The notes: generated by a model not told the origin, from the letters alone. A stretch of 64,000 nt of DNA from Salticus scenicus (GCA_963930645.1 OZ005659.1:163839534-163903533), one strand, 5' to 3'. Shown: positions 45,200 through 59,458, counted from the stretch's first letter. Made by a program: numbers and translations.

Positions 45200-47300
45200 A
45201 GATATTCGTTAATATTACACATAATACATCATTCGAAAGATATTTTAAATGTACTTTTATTTCGGACTATTAAAGTGATGTAAGCCGTTCAAATTCCGTA
45301 TGAAACTTACGGAAAAAAATACGGAAAACCTAGAACTTCCTCATTTGTTTATATTTTACAGAGTTTCGAATTCCGATTTCCTTTCACATTTCTTACTTCA
45401 GATTTTAAACGGTATATAGCTTGGAATTACGCAAGTTTCGGAGGAAACCACTGATATGTCAGACACAAAACTTTTTATAGAAATGTTTATATTTCTTTTG
45501 TATATCATCTTCTAATTAACATAATTTTTCATAAGTAATACAGGGTGCTTATAAATTAACTTCCCTTATAAAAACATCCTACAGCGCAAATGGGAGAAGG
45601 GAATGCAACGAAATTTTGTATGCAGACTATACACGAGATGCGCGCACGGAATTTCGAAAAAAATAAATAGTGCCAAAGCGTTCACCAGAGGGCGCCTTTT
45701 CCGAAAAAACATTAACACAATAAACGACCAAAACGGAATACAGAAACAATATTAACATTTATTGACTAGTTTCTGACCATCTTCTCATCGAAAAATATTA
45801 ATTAAAGGTGAGGAAAGGAAAAAAAAAAGTACACTGTTTGAGGGGGAAAAAAAATAGTTTGCAGAAACATGAGCAGATCAGGACGAAATTGCACAAGAGG
45901 AGCAGTTGTTAATCGTGTCCAGGACGATGTGTAGAAAGGTACTCCATGTGACCACCCTCATTCATCTCCAAAAATTCAAGACGATGGACATTGGGTTCAA
46001 CAGCAGATCGTAACTGATAAATTATGAAGCTTCGCACATGAAGCGTTATGAAGTTCTTTAAGTCATTCAACATCGCAACACCTTCACGATAAACCACATT
46101 TTTTACAGTCTACACCTTTTTATAGTCTTTTGATAGTCACACGTGTATAGTCTATATACCAAATTTCGTTACATTCCGTTCACCCGTTTGCGCTGTATTA
46201 TGCTGTTTATAGGGGAAGTTAAATTATAACCATCATGTATATCATTTTAAAACTTATTTGAATCAAAATTAAAGAATTTGCGACTTTTTTTTTTTTTTTT
46301 TTACTACATTCTTTATGAAAGTATAAAAAATAATCTATATATAAACAGATTCAAAATAACAAAACACTGTAAAGAAATAAATTGCTTACGAAAATTTCAG
46401 AGCAACACACTAGATGCATTAAAATACGTTCGTATACTCATAGAAAACTCATTACATACACTGAACCGTGACTAGCAACACTAATTTCAAATTTCAGCTT
46501 TGTCCACGAATTAGAAGCCTCGGTTTTACCACAAAAACTAGTGCACATAGTTTGAAATTTACAAACGCGCACTTTAAATCTAATGACACCAGAATATGCA
46601 TGCCCAAAAACTTGTAATCTATTTCCTCCTCATTCCGTGGTGTGTGCGACTTGTATTATTTATAATTTAATCCAGTAATCACGCTGGATCCGAAAGGATC
46701 TGATGTGAGAACATTTGAATAGGTATTAAAATAGTAAACGTCTCCCGACATGGCAATATTATATTTTACGATTTCTATATCTCCAATTCTAACTATGATA
46801 AAATTACTTATAATATATCATTTGAAACGTATTGTATTTCGGACTTTTAAACTGATATAATCCGGTCAATTCTGTACGGAAGTTTCAGCGAAAACCCAGA
46901 AAACCTTTATTCCAGTAACTCCAATTCTAATTATGATTAAATCACTAACAATATATTTTAAATATAAGTATATTTTAACTAAAAAATATATATTTTCGAA
47001 ATACATTTTAAAGTAATTTTATTTGGAATTTTTAAACTGAAATGTCTTTAAATTAAGAGCGCGATTTTCAGAGAAAACCACAGAAAACCCTGACCGCATT
47101 TCTTCTTTTTTTTTTTTGCAGACTTTTGAATTCCGATACTCTGCTCACATTTCGTATTAAGGATTTTTAACACTATTTAGGCCACAATTACGCATGTGTC
47201 GGAGAAAAGCATGGAAAAATCAGACACAAATCTTTTTATAACAATGTTTACAGTACTTTTATATCTCAGCTTCTAATTAACATAATTTTAAAAGTGATAT
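45200..47300 (+). repeat. Degenerate tandem array, about three units
   Basis: Shared words recur at 45200-45560, 46780-46930 and 46930-47300: ATTTCGGACTWTTAAA, a CGGAAA/AAAACC(T/C)(A/T)GA block, TTYGAATTCCGATWYYCTK, GGAATTACGCAAGTTTCGGA versus CACAATTACGCATGTGTCGG, GTCAGACACAAAACTTTTTA versus ATCAGACACAAATCTTTTTA, and CTTCTAATTAACATAATTTT. Non-coding. One unit is split by the mariner-like element at 45541. Confidence 0.7.
45541..46237 (-). mobile_element. Non-autonomous mariner-like element, 697 bp
   Basis: Flanked by TA (45539-45540 and 46238-46239). Begins CAGGGTGCTTATAAATTAAC and ends GTTAAATTATAACCATCATG. Arms pair inward for about 110 bp (CTACAGCGCAAATGGG versus CCCGTTTGCGCTGTA). On the minus strand a 62-codon frame (45909-46097) contains QLRSAVEPNVHRLEF and NEGGHMEYL, which resembles the extreme C-terminus of a mariner-group transposase. 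The catalytic part is absent, so it needs a transposase in trans. Confidence 0.85.
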
Positions 47301-47479
47301 ATCATTTAAAAAGTTATTTGAATTGAAATTTAATAGTGTATATTTCAAATCTCAGACGTCAGATGGCGCTTTGATATTTTAATAATCAATATATCCAATT
47401 CTGATTATGATGACATTAGTTATCGAGTGTATATTAGGAGACTGTAGGACCCACCGGGTTCGAGATTTTCCACGAATAA

Positions 47480-47720
47480 GAATTTTCAAAGGTCCTTTAC
47501 AAGGTGAGTGAACAGGCTGTTTCAAATCATGAAACGTAAAGGGGCGCCGTTAAAGCCACAGTGCGGAAATTTTCTAAAATTAAAATTTTTAAAGCTCCTT
47601 ACACTATGAGTGAGCATGCTGTTTTAAGTCCTAAATTGGTGATACTGCACCGCAGTATCGGCGCAAAGAGCAGCTGAGCAAAGTGCAGCAAAGAGCAGCT
47701 ATTTTCAAAGAGCAGCACTC
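47480..47720. repeat. Direct repeat pair and GCAGCAAAGAGCAGC motif cluster
   Basis: AAGAATTTTCAAAGGTCCTT and GAGTGAACAGGCTGTTT (47480) recur as AAAATTTTTAAAGCTCCTTA and GAGTGAGCATGCTGTTT (47583). Then AAAGAGCAGCT and variants occur three times between 47665 and 47715. Confidence 0.6.
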
Positions 47721-47739
47721 TCTCTCTTTGAAAAAATCT

Positions 47740-48155
47740 CTGTAAATTAATGCGAACACAAGATAAGAGTCTTAGTAACTATAATTATGTTTTATAACTA
47801 AATTCTATGAAATCAACGAGAATCTCTCGCGATACAAAGAATTCATAACACTCATAATATTTATAATGTTGTTTTACCATCTAGAAAAGTGTAGACTACA
47901 AATTCTCGATCATTTCGTCTATCCAGGCTAGTTGTTTACCTTGTACGCATAATTCGGAAATCTATATTTCTAGTTTATGTATTTATAAAATGGGTACTTA
48001 GTCGTTCCAGATGAATACGGTTATATATATATACATATATACATATATAATATATATAATATATATTATATTCAATGTTCCTGTGAACAACACAGTGTAC
48101 ATTAACATTTCTGTTCCAGCTTTATTTTATGATAATGAACAGTCAGCATACATTC
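47740..48155 (+). repeat. Duplication copy B, left part, also related to 58110-58400
   Basis: 47740-48030 matches 58110-58400 (GTCTTAGYAACTA, TGYTGTTTWACCAT, AATTCTCGATCATTT, TAGTTTATG, GTCGTTCCAGATGAA versus TTCGTTCTAGATGAA). 48020 onward matches copy A at 24480. Confidence 0.7.
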
Positions 48156-48157
48156 TA

Positions 48158-48306
48158 CACTGTTAAAAAAATGCAACTTTGCTGCCAGGAATTCTCTGTA
48201 ATTTGAGAAAAAAAGTCGTAAATTACGAAAAAATTACGTTTACAAAACGTATTTTTCTGTAATTACAGAGAATTTCTGGCAGCAAAGTTGCATTTTTTTA
48301 ACAGTG
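48158..48306. mobile_element. Tc1/mariner-like MITE, 149 bp
   Basis: Between TA at 48156-48157 and 48307-48308. Starts CACTGTTAAAAAAATGCAAC and ends TTGCATTTTTTTAACAGTG. Arms of about 50 bp (through TTTGCTGCCAGGAATTCTCT) are almost perfect. Copy A lacks it at the matching place, confirming an insertion. Confidence 0.92.
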
Positions 48307-48380
48307 TACCTCTCCTAGAACTTCTGAAATGTGATATTTAAACTTATTTTTTATTTAGGAGTTTAAAGATGCATAAAATG

Positions 48381-49722
<1,342 letters not shown>

Positions 49723-50061
49723 GCCCCTCAACACCATTTTTGCAAATTCTTATGTAAAATGACCTTCTGATTCTGATTATGATGCCCATTCTTCCCTATC
49801 ACCTACCGTTTTTTAGGGACGGTCCCCTTTCTTTATCACTTTTCGGTGATTTCATGGCTATAGATTTGATTTTTAGTGGCGGGGAGGAATATTTTAACTG
49901 TTAAATATCTTTGGGTGGTGGGGGGTACAGAGTTGGAAAATTCTAAAACATGAACATTTGCGGCAAGGGGAAAATTTAGTGGGAGAATTTGCCATTAAAA
50001 TTACTTATTTCATTTCTAATATATTTTGAATCTATCATTAATATTTTTTATTAAACATTGC

Positions 50062-50094
<33 letters not shown>

Positions 50095-50814
50095 TATCCC
50101 ATATAGCAATTTTAGTTTGCAGCAAAACTACAGCAGTCTTGCTTTGCAAGCCAACAAAATTGCAGCAAGTTCAGCGTGACAAGCTTGTAAGTTCATAACA
50201 AGACTGAAGCGAGATAAAGACTGAAGCGCAAACTCAGAAGTCACCATACGCAAAATTTTCAGCAAACTTGTCGTGCAAGTTGCACTCTTACTATATCAAA
50301 TTTGCTGCAAATTCTTTGCAAACTAGTAGAAAATTTAGCATTGTCGTATCAAGATTACTGCAAATTCATTGCTACAAGCAAGCTTGTCCAGTCACACCAA
50401 CTGCTGAGGCATTGCAAACTGAGATTCTTGTCACGTCACACTGTCTGCAAATACGCATAGAAATATGCAAACATAGCACATATCTCACGGAAGCCTTGTC
50501 AATACAGAAATTCGAATATTGTGAAAGACCCACGCTTTTTCCTCCAATAAACACGAGGAAGATAAAGTTGCGGAACCGCTTCGATTTCAATCGTCAGACA
50601 CAATTGCTGAATTTCAAATACTTACATAGCAATTTTAGTTTGTAGCATGAACGGTGTGAAAGGAAAAAAACAAAATAAATATTAATTAAAACAAAAGATG
50701 GATTTATGCCCGTCTGCTTTGCGGCAATTTCACAGCAAATTTGTCGCGTCAAATTTGTCATGGCAAGATAATATCAACATAAATCAAACTTGCTGCAAAT
50801 GAGCTTGCTGTATG

Positions 50815-50861
<47 letters not shown>

Positions 50862-51050
50862 TTTAGGTGTTAAATTAATTATTTTTCGTTCTCCAAATCA
50901 AATTCATGGTCATAAAATTACCGAAGAGTGATAAAAATTGAGGGAGGGGTTGCCGTCCCTAGAAAACGGTGAACGACTGGACAAAATGGGAGCGATATTT
51001 GGATTCAGGAGGTCATTTTACATAAAAATTAGCAAAAATGGTATCAGGGA
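49723..51050. mobile_element. Outer inverted-repeat element, about 1.3 kb
   Basis: Left arm: CACCATTTTTGC, TTATGTAAAATGACCTTCTG, GTTTTTTAGGGACGGTCCC, TTATCACTTTTCGGTGATTT. Right arm, as reverse complement: the same words with a few changes (TACCATTTTTGC, TTATGTAAAATGACCTCCTG, GTTTTCTAGGGACGGCAAC, TTATCACTCTTCGGTAATTT). Arms are at least 170 bp. It is absent from copy A. It contains the complete element at 50098-50818. No transposase frame. Confidence 0.85.
50098..50818. mobile_element. Inner element with CCCATATAGCAA ends
   Basis: Starts CCCATATAGCAATTTTAG and ends GAGCTTGCTGTATGGG, set in a (TA)n tract on both sides so that the target duplication cannot be read. ATAGCAATTTTAGTTTG appears again at about 50624, so a second, truncated copy may be nested inside. 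The interior is unusually rich in TTGCAA/GCAAG/CTTGC words. The 125-codon frame at 50268-50645 is full of this repeated word (CKLHSYY, NSLQTSRKF) and has no known domain, so I do not call it a gene. Confidence 0.75.
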
Positions 51051-51059
51051 TCGATATAT

Positions 51060-52690
51060 ATATATATATATTCGCAGTGTTATTAAACAAAACATAAACA
51101 CTTTTGGAATTAAAGATTTCTCTTTTGAACTATATATCTGAAAATCTATTTAGTATAGTTAAACCGAACAACTGTCTAACGAAACACCTAATTCCGTAAA
51201 GTAGTTCTTGGGTTAGAGCTCATATAAATTTTTTTGTAAAATACAGATGGACAGACAGACACTTTCCGAAAATATTCAGATGTGTCTCATAAAAAAGTGT
51301 TTCATAATTTGTTTGGTAGGGTTACTTGTCATTTTGACTAAGAATAAAATTAAATAAAGAGCTGAAAAAAATGTGGCACATGGGTGTTTCTGTTTGTGGT
51401 CGATATGCAACAAAATCGAAATACGATAAAGATAATGAATGTTTAGCAATTTACATGATTTCATGAAAATTTGTGTTAATCCGATTTATTGAACGCTAAG
51501 GTGAAAAAAAAAAGCACATTTTTTATCATCTAAACATAAATGGAAATATTGCAAAATTTCCTTAAAACAACAAAAACAAAAACGAACTCCCAAAATTTCC
51601 TGAGAATTAGCTCTTTTAAGCTTATTTTTATTTACTAATATGAAAAAAAAAAAAAAAAAAAAAAAAAGACATTAAAAGAAAAATCAAATTATTTAATTTA
51701 GAATAAATTGAATTGAGTTAGAAATAACATTAAGTTATTCTTTTAACTACAAATGTCAAAACATTCGTTAGTAAACGCAATTATATTTAAGAAAAACAAA
51801 TTCATTAGTTTTATTCGAAGTGTTCATGAAAAATAATTAAAGAAAAAACTCCGGTGAAGAATAATAATTAAACTTATCACATTATATCTAAAAGTAATAA
51901 ACGAACTTTTCTTTTACATTTATTGCTAAAATATACCTTTAAATGTGTCTTTTGTTTTAAACCATTATTTATATTTTTAAAATAAGGAAAATGCAGAAAA
52001 AAAAATTAACATAAACGTAGCTTTTCCAATAATAGTTTTCTGAGAAATTCTATTGTAGTTAAAAAGAAAAAAATATTCAACTTATAAAGTATATAAAAAA
52101 TAAAAATAAAAAAGGTATTCCGTCTTTGATTTTATTTTTTAAATTAATATCACTACATTTTAATTAAGTTAAAACCTTTGAAACTTTTAATTCATATGGC
52201 ATCAAAGTTCTCTTCTTACTTTAAGTTTTAACAAAATTTGCCTCGAAATAAAATAATTATATTCAATCAGATAAAAATGCACCAGAATTTTTTTTCTTTT
52301 CGAATAATTAAAATTTTATAAATTTAGTAGATTAAACTTTAAACTTATTTTAAGTTTTTATTTCAAAGGAAAAAAAAAATAAAAAACTATTTGCGTAATA
52401 TTTGTTCTGTAATTACCAGAAACTTATTTAGAAACTTGGAAAAAAAATAAAGCTTAAATTTATTGGTTTTAAATAGATTAAGTTTAACTGTTTCAGACAG
52501 ATTAGGCATTTAAAGAAAAAAAGCAGAATATGAAATTTTTAATTAAAAGTATATAAAAAATCACAAATATGTTTAATTTTAATTAGGTTAATGTTAAATT
52601 TTTATGTGTTTCAAACTTACTTAAGGCCTGTGTTGATGTTATTTATTTTAAAAGCTTCATTTTTCTGCATAACCTTTTGATATATTTAAA
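51060..52690 (+). repeat. Duplication copy B, right part
   Basis: Matches copy A at 33650-34860 and 37566-37960. No conserved coding frame; divergence with many small indels implies an old duplication. Confidence 0.75.
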
Positions 52691-52905
52691 TCACAGTTTA
52701 TTTTAGTAACTTACTTTTTAACGCTTTCCGACAAGGTTGAAAAGATAAGGACTTCGGTTTGTCTGTTCGACTTTCTACACTCTAACCCCCGTAAATATTT
52801 ATGGAATTCCTTGAAACTGATATATGTTATTCAAGTTTACTATCAAGTTTACAAGTTTACTTTATGAAATTGAAATATGTTATTTATATGGAAAAAATGA
52901 ATGAT

Positions 52906-53025
52906 TTCTATAGAATATAGTATGATTAGCATTATATTAGCAAAATATTCAGATTAATACATCTGAATATTTTTGTGTGGCCCTGTAAATATAATGCTAA
53001 TCGTACTTTATTTAAAGTATACTAT
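52906..53025. mobile_element. Small palindromic unit with mariner-type end
   Basis: AGTATGATTAGCATTATATT and AATATAATGCTAATCGTACT form an outer inverted repeat. Inside, AATATTCAGATT pairs with a CTGAATATTTTT block and the right edge reads GTGTGGCCCTGTA, the same end as at 16084. Confidence 0.6.
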
Positions 53026-53029
53026 TTAT

Positions 53030-53090
53030 AAAAAATTGCTGGAATTTCATTTTCATTTATATTAAGCTTTTTAACACTTTCTAATAAACG

Positions 53091-53122
<32 letters not shown>

Positions 53123-54041
53123 CAAGAAGAAGTTTTTAATTGATTGTAATCAAAAGGTTTTTGTTCAAAACTGACAATAATAAAATGAACCAAAAAACAT
53201 GAGAAAAGATGAATATATTGAAAAAGACACAAATAATTCACTAATTGTTAAAATAAGTTGCTCAAAATGCGTAGGTACTTCATATGCGGTGATTGAGCTA
53301 AAATGTACGAGGATTAATTTTTTGGCATGCTATGTTACGCAAAATAAGCAACAGGTAACTCAACTCTGTAATTAAAATATTTTTTAATAAAGTGATAAAA
53401 AAAAAAAAAAAAAATAGAATATAGCCTGCAATTCGAATAAACAAAACTTCACAAGAAATAAATTCTTGTAGCTTATGTTGAAAGCCGAACTAATCGTAAG
53501 CCGTATGGATTATCTCAGAAAACATGGAGTTTAATTTAAGATTATTGTGTGGCCTCGGAACTATCATTATTGATTTAATTTACATAAAATTATGAATAAT
53601 GTTAAATACATTAATAAACGAAATAAAATCAGGCCAGTATTATTTATCAACACAATGATACGAATATTTCTAATGTTATAAAACATTATTTAAAAAAAAA
53701 TGTATATTGAAGTTAATAGATTTTATATTTGTAGAGATACAATTTTGATTACAAGTTTGGACTGCAGTGCTGCCATTTACTTAGCAAAGTCAAAAATAAA
53801 ATAAAAGGCAAAAGCAAATTTGCCAGATTAAGACGAAAGTGATTTTTATATTATCATAAAGAGTTATAATTACTTTTACTTGTAATTTATCGTAATTAAC
53901 TTTGGTAGAAACATTTAAATTAAATAATAGTATAGGCGAAAAAAAAGGCAGTAATAAGATAAAACATTACGCTATGGTAAAAATAAATAAATAAAATCTT
54001 CTCCAAAGTTTAACTAGTTTATTCATTGCATATTAAAAGTA

Positions 54042-54078
<37 letters not shown>

Positions 54079-54297
54079 TAAAGCTGTTAATAATTTTAAA
54101 ATTTGTCTAATGTACATGCAATTCTAGTTTATATTTCTAAGAATCATAATAAAAAATTTAAAAATGGTATTTTGAATTTAATCTCTTTTAGTATTTTTAT
54201 TAAATTATTTTTTAATTTATTTCTATTTATACCAATGATTCTTTCTTTCTTTATTTTTTCAGTATACACACAATAAATAAAGTGTTAATTGAAGTAA
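53030..54297. other. Non-coding stretch with A runs and (ATT)n
   Basis: Poly(A) at about 53095-53122 and 53397-53415, (ATT)n at 54040-54078. No gene or element ends recognised. Confidence 0.45.
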
Positions 54298-54452
54298 ATG
54301 CAACAACGCCTTGTAATTAATTCAGCATCACACCCAACTAACCAGTTAAACAACACCTCCCTACCTCCTCAAATCAAACATCTGCACGCACGACCTCCAC
54401 CATTTTTATTGTTTTTCATTATTTTTTTTTTTTCTTGTAATAAACATACCAG

Positions 54453-54454
<2 letters not shown>

Positions 54455-54520
<66 letters not shown>

Positions 54521-54635
54521 GGATAAACAAATTTTTTTGAAAATCCCACATTAAAAGTACCTTTAACTAGTTTATTAATATATGTATATATATATATATA
54601 TATATATACATATATGTGTGTGTGTGTGTGTGAGT
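54455..54635. repeat. Two (TA)n tracts and a (GT)n tract
   Basis: (TA)n at about 54455-54517 and 54580-54615, followed by (GT)n to about 54632. A (TTTA)n tract is at 54748-54786. Frames across them are artefacts. Confidence 0.95.
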
Positions 54636-54750
54636 ATCATTTTGAAGAGCATAAAATATTCATTCAAAACAAATAATTAAAAGAGATGTGATGGAGATAA
54701 GAATTAAAATGACACACACACACACATAAATATATAAACATAACAAAGAT

Positions 54751-54786
<36 letters not shown>

Positions 54787-54789
54787 TAA

Positions 54790-55493
54790 TTATTTCTAAT
54801 ACTATTAAAGGATTAAAAAAAAAATTAAAAATCTTCACACACAAAGAATATTTTTACTTATATACATGCATAATACCTCGGCTTTATTTAAATTGCGTAA
54901 GTGTGAGTACTTTAACTATTATGATTCTATAAAATTGCATGTATTTACTCACTTGCATATGTTATATATCTAGATTGCCTTTTAAAAATGCACCATAAAT
55001 TTATTTTCAGTACCATTTTATCCGTTTATCATGTTTGAACAAAATATTATACTTTCAACTCTTTTGAGACGACCTGTGAATTAATTATTCATTTTAAATT
55101 AATTTCAGAGAATAGAATTTCTATGTAAATAGAGACTAATGATTTAATTCAATAACATTTCACTGCGTCTGTTTTAATGAATTAAGTAAACCCAAAGTAT
55201 TCAAATAGAAAGCAAATATACCTGGGATGATTCAATATTCCTTTCTATCTTAATTCAAAGTAAAATTTAAATTGTATTTAAATTTTCTGTTTCCAAGTTT
55301 CATTTTATATTTATGCGATAAATAACAGTCAAATTGCAAACATGATTATTTTTTTGCTATTATTATTAAAACTTTGTAAATGACACAAACGTATGTTTTT
55401 TTTTTTTTTTTTTTTTTTTTTTCACTTTATCTCAATTGATAATGACAAACTTTTAGCTAATTTTATATTCATGGGAAAAAGCAGTGAATTAAA

Positions 55494-55536
<43 letters not shown>

Positions 55537-56200
55537 TATATGTACCCATTTACTTCTCATTTTCCATGGATTTCCAGTTACTCGGATTTACATGTGATGA
55601 ACAGATTTTGAGCCTTTTCGAAACACTTTTTTATGTGTCATTTTTTTATGTGTCATGAAACCATTTTGAGTGAAAAATTAAACAATTTATTAAATGAAAT
55701 CACCAAGGAATCCAGAGAGAAAATTACAAAAAAGGAGAGTAGCCACAAGTAAAACTTTTACACAAACTGGAAAATAGCAAGATGCCAGCAAATTGATGAA
55801 ATTAAAAGTAAAAGCATTGCAAACAACGATTAATCGATAAAGAGTTAACGTCTGAGCATTTTCATTAACGATAAATTTCACTGAGTAATTGTTTATTGAA
55901 TTAGTTAAATTATAATTTTAAGTTAGTAAAATTATAACTTAAATTGTACGTAAATCAATGCACATTAAAACGTTCATAGAAAGGAAATTAATGATAGAAA
56001 AACTTTAAGTCAGCAGTGAGCAAGCACCCTCTAGCACCATCTAGCGTTTAGATAGATAAACAATAAGTCAATTAAATTATTGCAGGTTCAAACAAACCAT
56101 TGCTTCAAGGTGTATATTTTTAAGAAGTTTTAAGTTCATGATTTAAGAGAATATGTGGCAGCATTTGAATAATTAGTTCTTTAATTAGTGGATCTTGATA
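54790..56200. other. Non-coding stretch
   Basis: A T run (55397-55422) and a (TA)n tract (55497-55535). No gene, no structured element. Confidence 0.45.
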
Positions 56201-56216
56201 ATGTTAAACCTAAAAT

Positions 56217-56682
56217 AACACAGACCGACAAAAATGAAGTTGACAAAATTTGATTTGATGAATTCAGCAGATCTTTTTTTTTTTTTTTTTTTTTTTGATA
56301 TGCTGAAACCGAAAATTCAGCCCATTTTCCTTTATCACGTATAGATTTTTGTCAATACAGGGTACTTACCGACACGATTTTTTACATATACCATCATAAC
56401 AGTCGGTTGGTTGGTTGATTGATATGGTTTTAAGTCGCACTACTGCTTCACAATTACAACAATAGTCATCTATTATTAATTAATCATGGAAACATACTAT
56501 CTATATAATTACATTGGTGGAAGAGTAATGGAAGAAATTGTTCATGCAGGCACCCTGTATTGACAAAAATCTATACGTGATAGAGAAAAACTGGCTTCAT
56601 TTTCGGTTTCAGAACACCAAAAAACATAAAGGTCAGCCAAGATTATAAAACCAAAATTTTACATTTCGACCTGTGTAATTAA
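56217..56682. mobile_element. Nested fold-back element, about 466 bp
   Basis: Outer ends ACACAGACCGACAAAAATG and CATTTCGACCTGTGT. An inner arm pair, AAACCGAAAATTCAGCCC / GGCTTCATTTTCGGTTTC and CACGTATAGATTTTTGTC / GACAAAAATCTATACGTG, leads to mariner-type ends TACAGGGTACTTACC (56358) and CAGGCACCCTGTA (56552). A direct repeat, TAATGTTAAACCTAAAATAA, flanks it at about 56199 and 56706 and may be an older tandem unit or large target duplication. Confidence 0.75.
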
Positions 56683-56719
56683 ACTAAATTAGTTGACCTT
56701 AATAATGTTAAACCTAAAA

Positions 56720-56865
56720 TAATTAATCCTAAATTTAAAGTTTAAGTTGTAAAAAGACTCAATCACAAGCGATAATCCCAAAAAGCACACATGTAAGGAT
56801 AAGCAATACAAGGCACTCTTCAATTATTAATGTTATTATTTTAAATGTGTTGATTTTAATTTTTT

Positions 56866-56900
<35 letters not shown>

Positions 56901-58105
56901 TAGTTATATTTAGTTTTTTTTTTTTTTTTTTTTTTTTTTGTGACGATTACAGTATCAATTTCTTGAGAATTCTTTTGCAGGTATTATCTCGATTTTAATT
57001 TAATATTTTTTTCACTTGTTTCGAGACATATTTAAGGTGAAACACTGAAAATGATAACGACGCTAAATGTCAAGTTTGATTAAATAGTCCTATCGTACTA
57101 ATAAATAAAAATTAGTTGCCTTTTTAATATTGATATTTATTATCTAATACACATTTCTGAAACATTATGAGTATAATACCATAATTGGATATAAATGATG
57201 GAATAGCTGGATATAAACTAGGAAAACATACGTCATAAAAACAAAAATACAAATCACGAAAAAAAAAAAAAAATGAGATAATCAAGAAATAAATATTAGT
57301 ACGTGGATTAAATTAATAAATAACTCAAATACAGGAGGCTGTATTGCAGAAAATTTCATCTTCTTTAACATAAATAGATTGACTAATAAAATTATAACAA
57401 TCAAATTATTAGGAAAACAAAATTATAAATAGTTATTTGAGTTTCTGTTCTGATATTCTGTTATAAGAAGAATTACATAATAATCGAAATCGCATTTAAC
57501 TGTAAGTAAAAATAAGTTTTTAAATGTTATATATTTGCTAAATAGTTAATTGATATTTAGGAAAATTTCATCGTAATTGTATAGTCATATATATATATAT
57601 ATATATATAAATCCTGATCATCTTCAGCCTTTATCAATCCACTGCAGGATGGTGGCCTCTCCTAGGTGATTGCAATCTGCTTTGTTTTCTGCAATGTTTC
57701 TCTATTCTCCTCCAATAGACTTCACAATCTCAGCTCTCCAACAACTCTTGCTCGGTTTTTGATGTTTCGGTATCCAAAATAGGACTTCAGTGGTCCAATT
57801 TCATCGTTTTTTCTTCAAGTTAAAAACACCCATCTCCATTTTAACTTATTTACTTTACAAATAGCAACTGTAACTTTGGTTTGTTTCCTAACCCCGTGTT
57901 TCGCTTTCTGACACTTCGGGGGAATGAAAACATGCCCTGAAAGAAAATTCTGCATCAGACATCTAGAATCTAAATTGGGGCTCTAGAAAAAATAGTTCCG
58001 TATCATCCTTATAAATTATATTCCACTTTGAAAACGATTTCTAGAAACCCCTATTAGAATTCTAGAGCGTTTGACTGTATTATTGAGGTCAAACTTACTT
58101 AAAAA
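56720..58105. other. Non-coding stretch
   Basis: (TA)n at about 56869-56898 and 57586-57610, T run at 56914-56939. The part 57610-58000 is less AT-rich but has no open frame of note. Confidence 0.4.
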
Positions 58106-58109
58106 GCTT

Positions 58110-58400
58110 TAAAAATAAATGCAAGTACAGGAGGCGAGTCTTAGCAACTACAAACTTGGGGTATGACTCAATTCTAGAAAATCAAGCGGAGATTTCATGC
58201 AATACAAAGGATTCAGAATATCCAGATTATTCAGGATGTTGTTTAACCATATAGGAATGTATAGACTAGAAATTCTCGATCATTTAATCCATTCAGCATA
58301 TTTGCATCTCTTATGCGCATAGCTCGAAAAACTATACTTATAGTTTATGGATTTAGAAAATAACCACTTATTCGTTCTAGATGAAGGTAGTATATTATTT
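58110..58400 (+). repeat. Duplication copy C (partner 47740-48030)
   Basis: Collinear with the left edge of copy B. It shows that the duplicated segment exists in at least a third, shorter copy in this window. Confidence 0.65.
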
Positions 58401-58438
58401 TTTTCTCAGTGTGCATCTCTCCATGCTTCTCTGGTTTG

Positions 58439-58471
<33 letters not shown>

Positions 58472-58536
58472 TTGTATAGTTGTATACTTGAATGTCCATG
58501 TTTCTTAATCATATACAGGCAAAATATACTGATCGA

Positions 58537-58576
<40 letters not shown>

Positions 58577-58739
58577 AATTGTGGAATCTCTTTTGATTAT
58601 AGGGCTATTTCTTCTGAATGCTCACCACGCAAGTTAAACTTTGTAATTAATTTCACCCATGGTATTTCCATGCATTGTAATGACTTGTCCCAGATAACTA
58701 TAACTACATACCATTTCTAATTTATTCCTAATAAAATAT

Positions 58740-58925
58740 TTTTGTAAAAAAAAAAAAAAAAATAGAACCGACTCCAAAAAGCAACTACCATTCAAACAAC
58801 TAAAAATGAAACAAAATTGGCAGAACATGAACTGAAAATTGCGCCTAAAAGTATAAAATAATTTCCTTCGCCAAAAAACCTAAATAATACAATTAAACAC
58901 AACTTTTGAAGTCGGCGCAAAATTA
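58740..58925 (-). mobile_element. Retroelement or SINE-like tail fragment
   Basis: A 17-bp A run is followed by GAACCGACTCCAAAAAG; about 135 bp later CTTTTGAAGTCGGCGC gives the partly complementary end. The GAAGTCGG word also ends the repeats at 59583 and 60196. Confidence 0.4.
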
Positions 58926-59458
58926 AATAAAATTTAATTCGTTTTTAAAGGTTTGTTTTTAGACAGGTAACTACAAATGCTGTGGTCTCGAATGATCCAT
59001 TTTCATGTTTCCTTTATTATTTTATCATTGTGTACAAATGGTCCATTAGTAACATCTACATAGGAAAGTGGAATATTTTGCAATTCGGTATTTAAGTTTC
59101 AACGAAATTACTAAAGTTTTAAACTTGATATAACTTAGATAACTATCATCATTGGCGACTTTTGGATTTGGCGATAAAAACGTAATGCAAAAATAAACAC
59201 GCGATATGTATATTTTTATAATATATATTGTACGAAGTATTGTTTCATATTCTTGATTGTTTATTTAATATACCTTATTAAAATAAGCATGATTTCTCAA
59301 AGGAATTAAATATATTTACCGATATAATTTGGTGATTTTTGTTCACCAAGGATGCCAGATACCAGCAGCTCCGCCAACTTTTGCAGTTTATGAAATCTTA
59401 TTTGTTTATTTGAATATTTGAATTTTTGTGAATACCCTGCAATTTGTTTTGATATTAA

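Noticed and set aside
50268..50645. 125-codon protein-coding gene
   Set aside because: Lies wholly inside an inverted-repeat transposon; the peptide reflects repeated GCAA words and matches no domain.
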